A stretch of 64,000 nucleotides of DNA from Mayfieldus sp038040285 (GTDB lineage Bacteria > Actinomycetota > Thermoleophilia > Solirubrobacterales > 70-9). Location: contig JBBPIN010000001.1 in the NCBI GenBank assembly GCA_038040285.1, forward strand, positions 94,227-158,226. The letters are read 5' to 3'. Position numbers and translations under genes: made by a program. How positions within the stretch are numbered: the stretch's first letter is position 1; every line of letters begins with the position of its first letter. Below, one piece after another: positions 15,517 to 22,681 of this stretch. Under the pieces are notes generated by a model that was not told the DNA's origin, did no database searches, and saw only the letters and a program-made list of their open reading frames with translations.

Positions 15517-17190
15517 CGCCAAGCCATCAATAGTCGGGAGCTTCAATCCCTCGCGGCGGAGGACCGGTCGGTACATCGCATCAACGCCCTCGACGACCTC
15601 CGGCTTAGGTACCGGCAGGACCCGCCAGCCATCGCCCTCGACCATGAACGCGTCGGCGCCCTGCTTCGCGGCGAACGCTTCGCTGACCTCGGGGGCCAGC
15701 TCGAAGCGGGCCGCCTCGGCTGCTGCCTTCTTGCTCTCGGGCACCCAGTCGCTCAGCTCCGTGGACGGATGCAGCCGGGCGACATAGAAAGCCTCGAACG
15801 TTGAACGGAGCGCGTGCCGAACAGCGTCGATGCCCTCGGCGTCGGTGACCTCGCCCGCGATCGCGGCCCGGATGTTGGCGAGCCGCAGCACGGCCGCGTT
15901 TTCGACCTCGGCCGTCTGCTCGCCCGCCTCGGCGACCTCAGTTTCGCGGCGGCGCAGTTCCGCTAGGGCGGCTTGCGCGGCCGCGTGCTCGGCCTCAAGC
16001 TCCGGCTTGAGTGACAACCACTCGGCGACCGGGAGCGCGCCGGACTTGTACTCGGCGCGGATTCGGGCGACCGCCTCGGCGGCCTTTCCTTCCTCCCGCT
16101 CGGCCTGATCGAGCGCGTCCTCGACCCGGCGGCGCTCCTCCTCGACAGCTTCGGTCAGCAGCTTCCGCGTGGCTTCGAGGTCAAGCCCGACCTCGCGGAA
16201 GTAGGCGAACGTCGCCGCGTCCAGCGGAGCGGCCGGGATCGGCTTCTGCGGACAGAAATCAACACCGTTCTTCTCGCGCCCGGCGCATCGGTAATCGAAC
16301 CGATCGTCGCGCTTGTCGGAGCGGGGCATCATCGCTTCGCCACAATGCGCGCACCTGAGCAGCCCATGATTGAAAATTTGAGGACCGGCGGGCAGGCGTC
16401 CGGGGCCGCCCTTTTCGGTGCGGGCGTTCGCCTTGCGACCAGCCTCGACCTTCCGCCAGAGCGCCGGCTTGATGATCGCCTCGTGTATGCCGTCGAACTC
16501 CTCGTCGCCCCACGGGATCGCGCCGCGGTAGGTGACGTTCCGAAGAATGGCGCCGACCGAAGCGGGGCTCCAGCGGCGAGTTTGCTTCGCGCGGATGCCG
16601 GCGTCATTCAGCCCTTTCGCGATCTTGCGCTGCGAACGGCCCGCGGCCGACTCCTTGTAGATGCGCCGAACGATTTCGACCTCGACCGGGACCAGCTCAA
16701 GCTCGCCGCCATTCGAGCGGTAGCCGTAGCATGGCTTGCCGTGGTGCTTCCCGCTGGCGGCCCTCGCCTCGGCCGTGGCGGCGACGCGCTCGCCGAGCTG
16801 CTCGGTTTCGAACTTCGCGAGCACCGTGAGCAGGTCGCGCGACATCCGGCCGGAGGCGTTCGAAGTGTCGATGTTCTGGCGCAGCGCGACCAGCTCGACC
16901 TCGGCCGCTTCGAGGCGGTCGTACAGCTCCAACATCCCCGCCGCGTTGCGGCCGAGCCGGTCGAGCGAGACGACGACGATCCGGTCGATTTCGGGGAGCG
17001 TCGCCAGCAGCCGGTCCAGCGACGGGCGGGACGTTAAGCGTCCGCTGACCCCAGCGTCCGTGAACAGCTCCGTTAGCTCCCAATCCTGAGACTCGACGTA
17101 AGCCCGGATGCTGGACTCTTGCTCGCCCAGACTCAAGCCTTCGGTCGCTTGGCGGGCGCTGCTCACGCGGACGTAGCCTGCGGCGCGCAT
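15505..17190 (-). CDS. Large serine recombinase (integrase)
   Basis: 561 residues. Resolvase N-terminal catalytic domain (MRAAGYVRVSSARQATEGLS, catalytic Ser10; DRLGRNAAGMLELYD; TVLAKFETEQLGERV), then the recombinase domain (GKPCYGYRSNGGELELVPVE...ILRNVTYRGAIPWG), a zinc ribbon (LRCAHCGEAM...YRCAG...DFCPQ) and a coiled coil (EEERRRVEDALDQAEREEGK). ATG 17190 is preferred to one 45 bases upstream because it starts the conserved fold. The stop TAG (15505-15507) is made partly by chromosomal bases at attL. It probably catalyses integration of this element. Confidence 0.92.
   Translation of the reverse strand: MRAAGYVRVSSARQATEGLSLGEQESSIRAYVESQDWELTELFTDAGVSGRLTSRPSLDRLLATLPEIDRIVVVSLDRLGRNAAGMLELYDRLEAAEVELVALRQNIDTSNASGRMSRDLLTVLAKFETEQLGERVAATAEARAASGKHHGKPCYGYRSNGGELELVPVEVEIVRRIYKESAAGRSQRKIAKGLNDAGIRAKQTRRWSPASVGAILRNVTYRGAIPWGDEEFDGIHEAIIKPALWRKVEAGRKANARTEKGGPGRLPAGPQIFNHGLLRCAHCGEAMMPRSDKRDDRFDYRCAGREKNGVDFCPQKPIPAAPLDAATFAYFREVGLDLEATRKLLTEAVEEERRRVEDALDQAEREEGKAAEAVARIRAEYKSGALPVAEWLSLKPELEAEHAAAQAALAELRRRETEVAEAGEQTAEVENAAVLRLANIRAAIAGEVTDAEGIDAVRHALRSTFEAFYVARLHPSTELSDWVPESKKAAAEAARFELAPEVSEAFAAKQGADAFMVEGDGWRVLPVPKPEVVEGVDAMYRPVLRREGLKLPTIDGLAQEK
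15507..15516 (+). repeat. Left junction core (attL)
   Basis: ACTTCTCCTG, preceded by GACT and followed by CGCC. It is identical to 23552-23561 and lies inside the split gene, over the last codons and first stop base of the large recombinase. Confidence 0.8.
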
Positions 17191-17984
17191 GGCGACTAGG
17201 TTAGGCCGTTGGAGCTGGTGAGTCAACGACAGCACCCGGCGACCCCGGAACGTGGGCCACGCACGAGTCCGGGGGTCCGACCATAAGCGGGGCGGCCTCG
17301 CAGGGCGGGAGGCGGCCGCTCAGCGCGTCGATCAGCTCCCCAGGGCGCCTCAGCCGCGCGGAGCCGGGGTGGCGGGGTCACTCTCTGAGGGCTTCAGCCC
17401 CGCCCTGGGCTTAAGCCGAGGCCCCCCGATTTCGCGGGGGCAGCGGCCGGGCCGGGAATCCGGCCGATCCACGCCTGAAAGCCGACCAAATCGGTCAAGA
17501 ATATGTCGCAAACGATACCTTGGCGATCAGGCTTTCCGGGGCCGGGGGGCCATCCCGAGTGGGCTCGTGCCGAGCGCCGCGGCTATGTAGCCCGTCCGGG
17601 CTAGCCCCAGTTCAGAAACGTATGTCGAGAAGCCGAAGGAGGCCACAAGCCCATGTTGACCTCCTTAGAACGCCAATACCGCAATGCGTCGCATTGCTTG
17701 GAGCAGACTCTCTTCCTACCAGGGGCAGGAAGTTAAGAAGAAATCCGCAAATTGCGGTGAATTAACCCCGCAAATGCTCGTAAATGCACCATTTTCCAAA
17801 AAAAAAGCCCCACGAGCACACAGAGAAACATAGGGTGGGCTTGAACGGTTGCCGTCCGCGGCCGACGAGCCGAAGGCCTGGCCCGCCACCGCGCTCGGCC
17901 TCCGCTCCGTTTCGTCCAACGCGGGACCACGAGCCGTTTGCGCGCAAGCAGGACGGGCGTGGACCCAGAAAAGGAGTCGCAGGT
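17191..17984. other. Non-coding region of the element with palindromes and an AT-rich tract
   Basis: No convincing gene is seen here. It holds GCAATGCG-T-CGCATTGC (17681-17697), CCGCAA-A-TTGCGG (17745-17757), repeated CGCAAAT/GTAAATGC words around 17740-17795 and an A9 run at 17808-17816. Composition is clearly less GC-rich than neighbours between about 17600 and 17830. It could hold the promoter of the cargo gene, an origin, or accessory recombination sites. Confidence 0.45.
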
Positions 17985-18485
17985 ATGCCACTACGCAGGC
18001 TTATTTTCCTCTCAAGCTTGGTGCTCGCGGTCGCTGCTCTAAGCCCGGCAGCGGCGCTGGGGGCGGCAAAGGGCACCGATCGCCCGGTGAAAGGCACAAG
18101 CTCATCGACCCTGACCCTCGACCTTGCCACGGGGACGTTTACCTCCGCCGGGAGCGGTCAGCTCTCGCACCTCGGGAGGTTTACCTTCACCAACGCCGGC
18201 ACGGCCACGGTCCCCGATCCGGCGGGCACCTTCAGCATTACGTCCACGTCAACCTTCGTCGCGGCGAACGGCGACAAGGTGTTCACGACTGATACGGGGA
18301 CGGGGACGCTGACGGCCACCGGAAGCGAGGGAACGCTCGTCAGCACGATCACCGGCGGCACCGGTCGCTTCGCCGACGCCAGTGGGACGATTACGATCAG
18401 GTTCAGCTTCGTAAACGTCTCGGCCGTCGGCACGACCGTCACGGTCCGCGGCCCCCTGACTCTCGAAGGACAGATCAGCTACTAG
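17985..18485 (+). CDS. Secreted beta-rich protein carried by the element
   Basis: 166 residues with a cleavable signal peptide (LRRLIFLSSLVLAVAALSPA AALGA) and a mature part of alternating Thr/Ser/Gly/Val strands (GRFTFTNAGTATVPDPAGTF, GGTGRFADASGTITIRFSFV). It resembles small secreted beta-barrel proteins common in actinobacteria with a GTGRFADASG motif; I know no function. AAAGGAG (17970-17976) precedes the ATG. It is the only obvious non-mobility gene in the element, so it may be cargo. Confidence 0.75.
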   Translation: MPLRRLIFLSSLVLAVAALSPAAALGAAKGTDRPVKGTSSSTLTLDLATGTFTSAGSGQLSHLGRFTFTNAGTATVPDPAGTFSITSTSTFVAANGDKVFTTDTGTGTLTATGSEGTLVSTITGGTGRFADASGTITIRFSFVNVSAVGTTVTVRGPLTLEGQISY

Positions 18486-18498
18486 GCGAGACCGGCCT

Positions 18499-18533
18499 GG
18501 GAGGGGCTCTTGCCCTGAGCGAGAGCCCCCTCC
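18499..18533. terminator. Hairpin between convergent element genes
   Basis: GGAGGGGCTCT pairs with AGAGCCCCCTCC (one bulged C) around an 11-base loop, just after the cargo gene stop. Confidence 0.55.
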
Positions 18534-18561
18534 TGGTCGGCACGGGTTAAGCGGTCCTTCG

Positions 18562-18960
18562 CTAAGCGAAGTCCTCGTACGCCCGGCGCGCGACCTCCAC
18601 GTTCTCCCGCGCCATCGCCCGCGCGCAAGGTGCCGTTGCTGGATCGCAGCGCTGTCCGCGCATTGCGGAGCGGCGCACGGCCCGGCCGCGGGTGAAGCCT
18701 GGGCGCCGGTAGACCTCCAACGGGACGCCCCCGCAATCGAGCGCCTTGGCGATGCCGTCTGCCGTCCAGCCCAGGCTCATCCCCTGCATCCTGCGCGTCC
18801 TGCGCGGGCCGTTTAGACCGTCGTTTGCAGGACTTTCTTGCTTCGGCCGGCAGGATTCGCGCAGGATGCGCACGCAAATCCGGAAACTTTCTCTTGTCTG
18901 GCCTCGCATGGGAGGTTTACACAAACTGCATGCGCATCCTGCGCATCCTGCGCGGGTCAT
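18562..18960 (-). CDS. Unknown element protein coupled to the primase gene
   Basis: 132 residues, Arg- and Cys-rich, starting at an ATG that overlaps the primase stop (ATGA, 18957-18960). Its first codons (MTRAGCAGCACSLC) are made from direct GCAGGATGCGC repeats. The C-terminal part (MSLGWTADGIAKALDCGGVP...ENVEVARRAYEDFA) is more protein-like, and an internal ATG at 18780 is an alternative start. No family recognised. Translation is inferred from the coupling and continuous frame only. Confidence 0.45.
   Translation of the reverse strand: MTRAGCAGCACSLCKPPMRGQTRESFRICVRILRESCRPKQESPANDGLNGPRRTRRMQGMSLGWTADGIAKALDCGGVPLEVYRRPGFTRGRAVRRSAMRGQRCDPATAPCARAMARENVEVARRAYEDFA
18786..18956. repeat. 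Iteron-like GCATCCTGCGC repeats
   Basis: A 23-mer GCATCCTGCGC(G/A)TCCTGCGCGGG occurs at 18786-18808 and 18934-18956 with one mismatch. Inverted copies of the unit (GCGCAGGATGCGCA) lie at 18859-18872. Units are about 10-11 bases, close to one helical turn. They lie at the 3' side of the primase gene inside the next frame. Confidence 0.5.
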
Positions 18961-20567
18961 ACTCCGACGCCGCCTGAGGGGGCCTTGATGAGCGCCAGCC
19001 CGCGGTACGCACGAGCGCTCTGGCCTTGCCGTTCGGTGCCGAAGCCACGGCTGGAAAGCCGCCGACCGAGCCCGCTAGCTCCCATCGGCTGCTCGCCTAA
19101 ATCCCGGCAATAATCCTCGTAGGCTCGCCGCAGCTCGACCTTCGGTACTTCAAGCCCGGCAGCGACCTTGCATCGCTCCGCTATGAACGCCCCTAGAACA
19201 TCCTCGCCCTCGCGGTATTCGTGCGTCGCGCGCTCGACCGCTCCCGCTTGTCCGAGTCTGTCGCGCTGCCATTCCAGGCAGCCCTCAACGGCCCACGCGA
19301 GAATCCCCGGCAGCTCGGCCGCCAGCTTCGCTGCCAGCTCGCGATCCTTGCGCGGCCCTTCGAAGCACTCCTCGAACGGGACCAACTTCAACCGCCGCCA
19401 GATCGCATCATCGTCGCCATCGACGCGCGGCCGATGATTCGTCACGAGCACTAGCTTGAACTGCGGGCGAAACTCGAAGTGCTCGGCGTACAGAAAGCGC
19501 GCCGTCACGGTGTCGCCACCGGTTAGCTGCTTGATGGTCGCCTCGTCTAGGTGCCGGCCTTCGCCTGACTCTGAGGCGACGACGAGCCGCGCCCGATGTA
19601 GCCGGGCGATGTCGTTACGCGCGCCGCGATCGTTTGCACTGCGCGCGAAGCTGTCGAAGGCGGCGGTAGCTGCCAGGTCGCCTAGCAGCGCCTTGAGCAC
19701 TTCGATGAACTTCGATTTGCCGTTCCCTCCGGTGCCGTGAAACACGGCCAGGACTTCTTCCCGAGTGTCGCCAGTCAGCGTGTAGCCGCAGAGACGACGG
19801 ACGAACCCGATTAGCTCCCGATCGCCCCGGAACACTTCATCTAGGAATTGAAGCCATCGTACGGGCTCAAATTCCGGTTCATACGGAACATCCGTGCCGG
19901 CCGAAATCAAATCCTCCGGTCGCGGCGTCCGTAGCTCGCCGGTTCGCAGATCGAGCGTTCCATTCCCGCAGCCCAGCAGCCAAGGGTCAGCGTCGAGCGC
20001 GTCGGCGGCAAGTACGACCTCCGGTTCCGTCGAGGCTAGCTCGATCATGGCGCGAACCTTCGCGCTGTCCTGCGAGCGCAGGGCGTACTTCGCCTGGTAC
20101 TTCCGCTCCTCGCCTTCCAGCGCCGCGGCCATGCGTAGCCGGCTCCGCGCCGTTTCCTTCGCCGCGCGCTCGACCTCGCCGGTTCTATCCGGACGCCAGC
20201 GCCCGTCCTGCCAGCGAAGCCACTGCCGGCGTTCCTTGACGTGGCGCAACTGATCCGCGTGCAACCGGCAGAACAGCTCGGCGTTTCCCAGGTCCGTGCA
20301 CTCCGGGAGCGGAGCGGCTTCGATAAATGCGAGACGCCGGTCAGCCTCCGCGACGATCTGTACGGCTACCTCCGGCGGCAGGTGCTTGAAGTCGAGGGCA
20401 GCCACGTCCCGGTCCCCGCCGTTCATCCGAAGAAAGGTGAGCGCGTTCCTAACCGCCTCCTCCCACTCGGGCGGGCTTAGGCCGTTGCTCTCGGCGGCAT
20501 TGACGTGGCCGGGACTGTGGCCGTTGGAGCTGCTGTTTACGGCTGGCGCTGATGTATGCTTGTTCAT
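18957..20567 (-). CDS. Phage/plasmid primase-helicase, P4/D5 type
   Basis: 536 residues. The N-terminal half has the D5_N-like region (WLRWQDGRWRPDRTGEVERA, LLGCGNGTLDLRTGEL). The C-terminal half is a superfamily-3 helicase: Walker A GTGGNGKSKF, Walker B region LVVASESGEG, and the VTNHRPRVDGDDDAIWRRLK motif. It should unwind and help prime replication of the excised element. ATG 20567 overlaps the tiny upstream gene's stop (ATGA), with GAAAGGA upstream; a GTG 27 bases earlier is an alternative. Such proteins mark P4-like satellites and integrative plasmids. Confidence 0.9.
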   Translation of the reverse strand: MNKHTSAPAVNSSSNGHSPGHVNAAESNGLSPPEWEEAVRNALTFLRMNGGDRDVAALDFKHLPPEVAVQIVAEADRRLAFIEAAPLPECTDLGNAELFCRLHADQLRHVKERRQWLRWQDGRWRPDRTGEVERAAKETARSRLRMAAALEGEERKYQAKYALRSQDSAKVRAMIELASTEPEVVLAADALDADPWLLGCGNGTLDLRTGELRTPRPEDLISAGTDVPYEPEFEPVRWLQFLDEVFRGDRELIGFVRRLCGYTLTGDTREEVLAVFHGTGGNGKSKFIEVLKALLGDLAATAAFDSFARSANDRGARNDIARLHRARLVVASESGEGRHLDEATIKQLTGGDTVTARFLYAEHFEFRPQFKLVLVTNHRPRVDGDDDAIWRRLKLVPFEECFEGPRKDRELAAKLAAELPGILAWAVEGCLEWQRDRLGQAGAVERATHEYREGEDVLGAFIAERCKVAAGLEVPKVELRRAYEDYCRDLGEQPMGASGLGRRLSSRGFGTERQGQSARAYRGLALIKAPSGGVGV

Positions 20568-20659
20568 GCGATGTATGTCCTTTCGGCCTTGCACGGCCGG
20601 AGCTTCGAGGGGTCGGCGAGAGCCGGCCTCTCTTCGTTTTCGGGTTGAATTTTCATCAT
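20564..20659 (-). CDS. 31-residue coupled ORF
   Basis: Encodes a Lys/Glu/Pro-rich peptide (MMKIQPENEERPALADPSKL and 11 more residues). Its ATG shares one base with the preceding stop (TGATG) and its own stop shares four with the primase ATG. It may be a true small protein or a translational relay to the primase; coupling geometry is the main support. Confidence 0.45.
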   Translation of the reverse strand: MMKIQPENEERPALADPSKLRPCKAERTYIA

Positions 20660-20868
20660 CAGGATACCTCGGAGGGGGCCGCTAACTCGGAGGGCTCAGC
20701 GACCGCGAACAGCTCGGAAGCGCCCAGCCCGAGAGCGGCCGCTACCGCGGCCCGTTCGGCCAAGGTCGAAGCCTGGCCGGCCTGAATCCGCAGGATGGCC
20801 CGGCGCTCAGCCGGCAAGCCTTCGGCCTCGATCAGCTCGCGCATCCGCCGCTCAAAATCGCCGCTCAT
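20659..20868 (-). CDS. Small helix-turn-helix-like protein
   Basis: 69 residues: MSGDFERRMRELIEAEGLPA, then AILRIQAGQASTLAERAAVA and ALGLGASELFAVAEP. The alternation and the AALGLGASELF ending recall the XRE family C-terminal helices, but the first half of the fold is atypical. It starts with ATGA coupling to the preceding 22-residue frame. Probably an element regulator or DNA-binding accessory. Confidence 0.55.
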   Translation of the reverse strand: MSGDFERRMRELIEAEGLPAERRAILRIQAGQASTLAERAAVAAALGLGASELFAVAEPSELAAPSEVS

Positions 20869-20933
20869 CGTCCAGCTTCCATTTCGAGCAACCGATAGGC
20901 GTGACGCGCTCGAAGTTCGTAGCGGACGATCAT
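20865..20933 (-). CDS. 22-residue coupled ORF
   Basis: MIVRYELRARHAYRLLEMEA plus two residues. Start and stop both overlap neighbours by four bases (ATGA at each side). The frame is open upstream to a TAG near 20990 and reads LVLAELRGRDTLEQGAM, so a frameshift joining it to the preceding gene is possible. Confidence 0.35.
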   Translation of the reverse strand: MIVRYELRARHAYRLLEMEAGR

Positions 20934-21178
20934 CGCGCCCTGCTCCAAGGTGTCCCGTCCCCGTAGCTCGGCGAGGACCAACCGGAGCTACCCGCTCCCG
21001 CGCGCTTACCCTTCGCGATCGTCTCGCGGATGCGTTCGAGCTGCAAGGCGTGTTCGGCGTCGCTGAGCAGCTTCTCGCGGCGGCGTTCGGTTACGGACGC
21101 GGCCGCCCCGCGAGCTGGCAAGCCTGCCCGGCGGCGAGCTGCATCAAGGATGCGGCGCGTGGACGATGGCTCGCTCAC
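20930..21178 (-). CDS. Basic alpha-helical small protein, unknown
   Basis: 82 residues from GTG 21178, which overlaps the previous stop (GTGA) and has AAGGGG about ten bases upstream. Contains RRILDAARRRAGLPARG and ERRREKLLSDAEHALQLERI, a charged helical core. The Ser/Gly-rich last 20 residues look out of frame compared with LVLAELRGRDTLEQG in the next frame. No family recognised. Confidence 0.45.
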   Translation of the reverse strand: MSEPSSTRRILDAARRRAGLPARGAAASVTERRREKLLSDAEHALQLERIRETIAKGKRAGAGSSGWSSPSYGDGTPWSRAR

Positions 21179-21363
21179 GGGATGCAAACCCCTTCGCATG
21201 CGTCAAGGACTTCGCGGAGCGCGTCCTGAGTCGCTTCGGGGATCACGGCGCCCAGCTCGATCCTGCGGAGCTGCTCGACCTCGATGAAGCTCGCGTCAGC
21301 GAATTCCTGAGGCGAGAGGCCGCAAGCTCGGCGGCGAGTGGATATCTCTCGGCCAAAGCTCAC
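21175..21363 (-). CDS. XRE-type helix-turn-helix protein
   Basis: 62 residues from GTG 21363. The compact HTH is visible in STRRRACGLSPQEFADASFI then EVEQLRRIELGAVIPEATQD. It overlaps both neighbours by four bases. Likely a repressor or excision regulator of the element. Confidence 0.65.
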   Translation of the reverse strand: MSFGREISTRRRACGLSPQEFADASFIEVEQLRRIELGAVIPEATQDALREVLDACEGVCIP

Positions 21364-21578
21364 TCCGCATCGTCCGCCTCGACCTTCTGCTCAGCGGCCG
21401 GCTCCGGAGGCCAAACGGTATGGGAGACGCTATCCAGCTCCGATCGGTCCAGAATGTTCGCTGCGACCTCGTTGGCGGATGGGCCTTGCGGATCGGCGAG
21501 GATGCGTTTCTTCGATCGAAGAATCTCCCTAGCTGCGATTGGGTCGCTCCCATCCACCCAGCCGTCCTGGCCGGCCAT
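21360..21578 (-). CDS. Acidic small protein of the element, unknown
   Basis: 72 residues from ATG 21578 (TGATG overlap with the upstream stop): MAGQDGWVDGSDPIAAREIL followed by RSKKRILADPQGPSANEVAA and an acidic tail. No family recognised; part of the overlapping chain. Confidence 0.55.
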   Translation of the reverse strand: MAGQDGWVDGSDPIAAREILRSKKRILADPQGPSANEVAANILDRSELDSVSHTVWPPEPAAEQKVEADDAE

Positions 21579-21907
21579 CAGTAACCCTCCATAGCGGCCG
21601 CGAGCTGCTGCTGCTGGTCGGCGCTCGGGGTCGAGTCGCCGCGCTCCCACTTCTCGATGAGCCGCTCAGGAAAGCTTGCGCGGACGGCCAAATCGTGGAC
21701 GCTGTAGCCCACGGCCTCGCGCTCGGCCCGGACGTTGAAGCTCTCGACCGGCGTACCGTCCAGCCGGACGATGCGGCCACCTGCTCCGAAGTCACTACGA
21801 CCTTCGCGGCCGAGTCGCCCTCGGTCGCCTTCCGCGTCGAGCTGGATCGAGTCGTCCTTGCCTTTGAACACGCCTTTCAGCGTCTCGAACTTCACGCCGT
21901 CGCCCAT
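21578..21907 (-). CDS. Helix-turn-helix protein with N-terminal extension
   Basis: 109 residues. The C-terminal half is an XRE-like HTH (EREAVGYSVHDLAVRASFPE, RLIEKWERGDSTPSADQQQQ). The N-terminal half (GVFKGKDDSIQLDAEGDRGR) is hydrophilic, without a known domain. Starts at a TGATG junction. Confidence 0.65.
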   Translation of the reverse strand: MGDGVKFETLKGVFKGKDDSIQLDAEGDRGRLGREGRSDFGAGGRIVRLDGTPVESFNVRAEREAVGYSVHDLAVRASFPERLIEKWERGDSTPSADQQQQLAAAMEGY

Positions 21908-22137
21908 CAGTCCGAGTCCTCGACCGGGAACAGCGCCGCCGGATCCAGGCCCAGCGCCGCGGCCAATTTACCTTGAAGCCGAGCCCCAGGTCGGTATCCC
22001 GACTCGATCATGGAGACGAGCCCGATGCTGTTGATGTGAGCCCGGCGCGTTAGCTCGGCCTGCGTCCAGCCCTCCTGCTTTCGCGCCTCGCGGACGCGCT
22101 CTGCTGCTGTCAGTGTGTTCAACTTTCTGCCTCCCAT
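21907..22137 (-). CDS. XRE-family transcriptional regulator
   Basis: 76 residues with a canonical HTH: RVREARKQEGWTQAELTRRA then HINSIGLVSMIESGYRPGAR and LAAALGLDPAALF. First clear regulator of the leftward chain. ATG 22137 has no ribosome site and a possible promoter lies close upstream; GTG 22164 would add nine residues. Confidence 0.8.
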   Translation of the reverse strand: MGGRKLNTLTAAERVREARKQEGWTQAELTRRAHINSIGLVSMIESGYRPGARLQGKLAAALGLDPAALFPVEDSD

Positions 22138-22150
22138 ATTCGTTCTAGAT

Positions 22151-22309
22151 TTAGCGTAGCGCACGCCGTGCCAAGCGCTCTCTAGAGGCTAGGTGCAGGG
22201 GTTTTGTAGCTGACAGCTTGGCCTTGACGTACCGTCCCGGAATCGAAAAGTGCCATTTCGTGCCGCCGATGCGGACGGTAAGCACACGGTGTTGGTACTC
22301 CCGGCGCAC
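22151..22309 (-). CDS. Possible small basic protein at the head of the chain
   Basis: The leftward frame from GTG 22309 (or 22285) reads RREYQHRVLTVRIGGTKWHF and SIPGRYVKAKLSATKPL, with reasonable codon usage, and stops at 22151-22153 overlapping GTG 22164. No family recognised; start uncertain. Confidence 0.3.
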   Translation of the reverse strand: MRREYQHRVLTVRIGGTKWHFSIPGRYVKAKLSATKPLHLASRERLARRALR

Positions 22310-22681
22310 GATCCGGCCGAAGCGCCGACGACCTCGAAGCGCGAGCCCAGCCGGACGCTTGCCACCCAGGGATGCGTGCCGGCCCGCCCGCCGGGGCGGC
22401 GTGGCACCGGGGATTAGTCGAAGGCGCCCCGCCCTGGGCCCATGCGTGGCGGGTCCCCTGGGCGCCAGCGGCTAGTGGCAGGGTGCTACAAGGTCCACTC
22501 GATAGGCGTCAGATGGGGTCTTGCCCTGCCCGCTCACATCCCGTATACGGCCGCTGGAGGTCGCTGGGCGCCCTCGGAGCCCGTTCTGGTGGTCAGGGTG
22601 CCCCCGTAGGCACGAATGGCTTAGGAGAGCGCGGACGCTAAGGCCTAGTAACGGCTGCCTGCAACTGTTACGCTGCCAGCC
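22310..22681. other. Intergenic region before the small recombinase
   Basis: No supported gene. Very GC-rich, with GGCGCCCC...GGGCGCC arms between about 22424 and 22465. Just before the recombinase ATG, GTAAC-N14-GTTAC (22647-22670) could be an operator. Confidence 0.35.

Noticed and set aside
17252..17590. 112-residue frame in the element's non-coding tract
   Set aside because: No domain, no ribosome site, Arg/Gly/Pro-rich composition typical of random GC-rich frames.
18482..18877. 131-residue minus-strand frame
   Set aside because: Arg-rich shadow of the frame starting at ATG 18960, which alone is coupled to the primase stop.
18780..18960. CRISPR-like array
   Set aside because: Repeats are 10-11 bases, directly adjacent or irregularly spaced, with no spacers of constant length and no cas genes.
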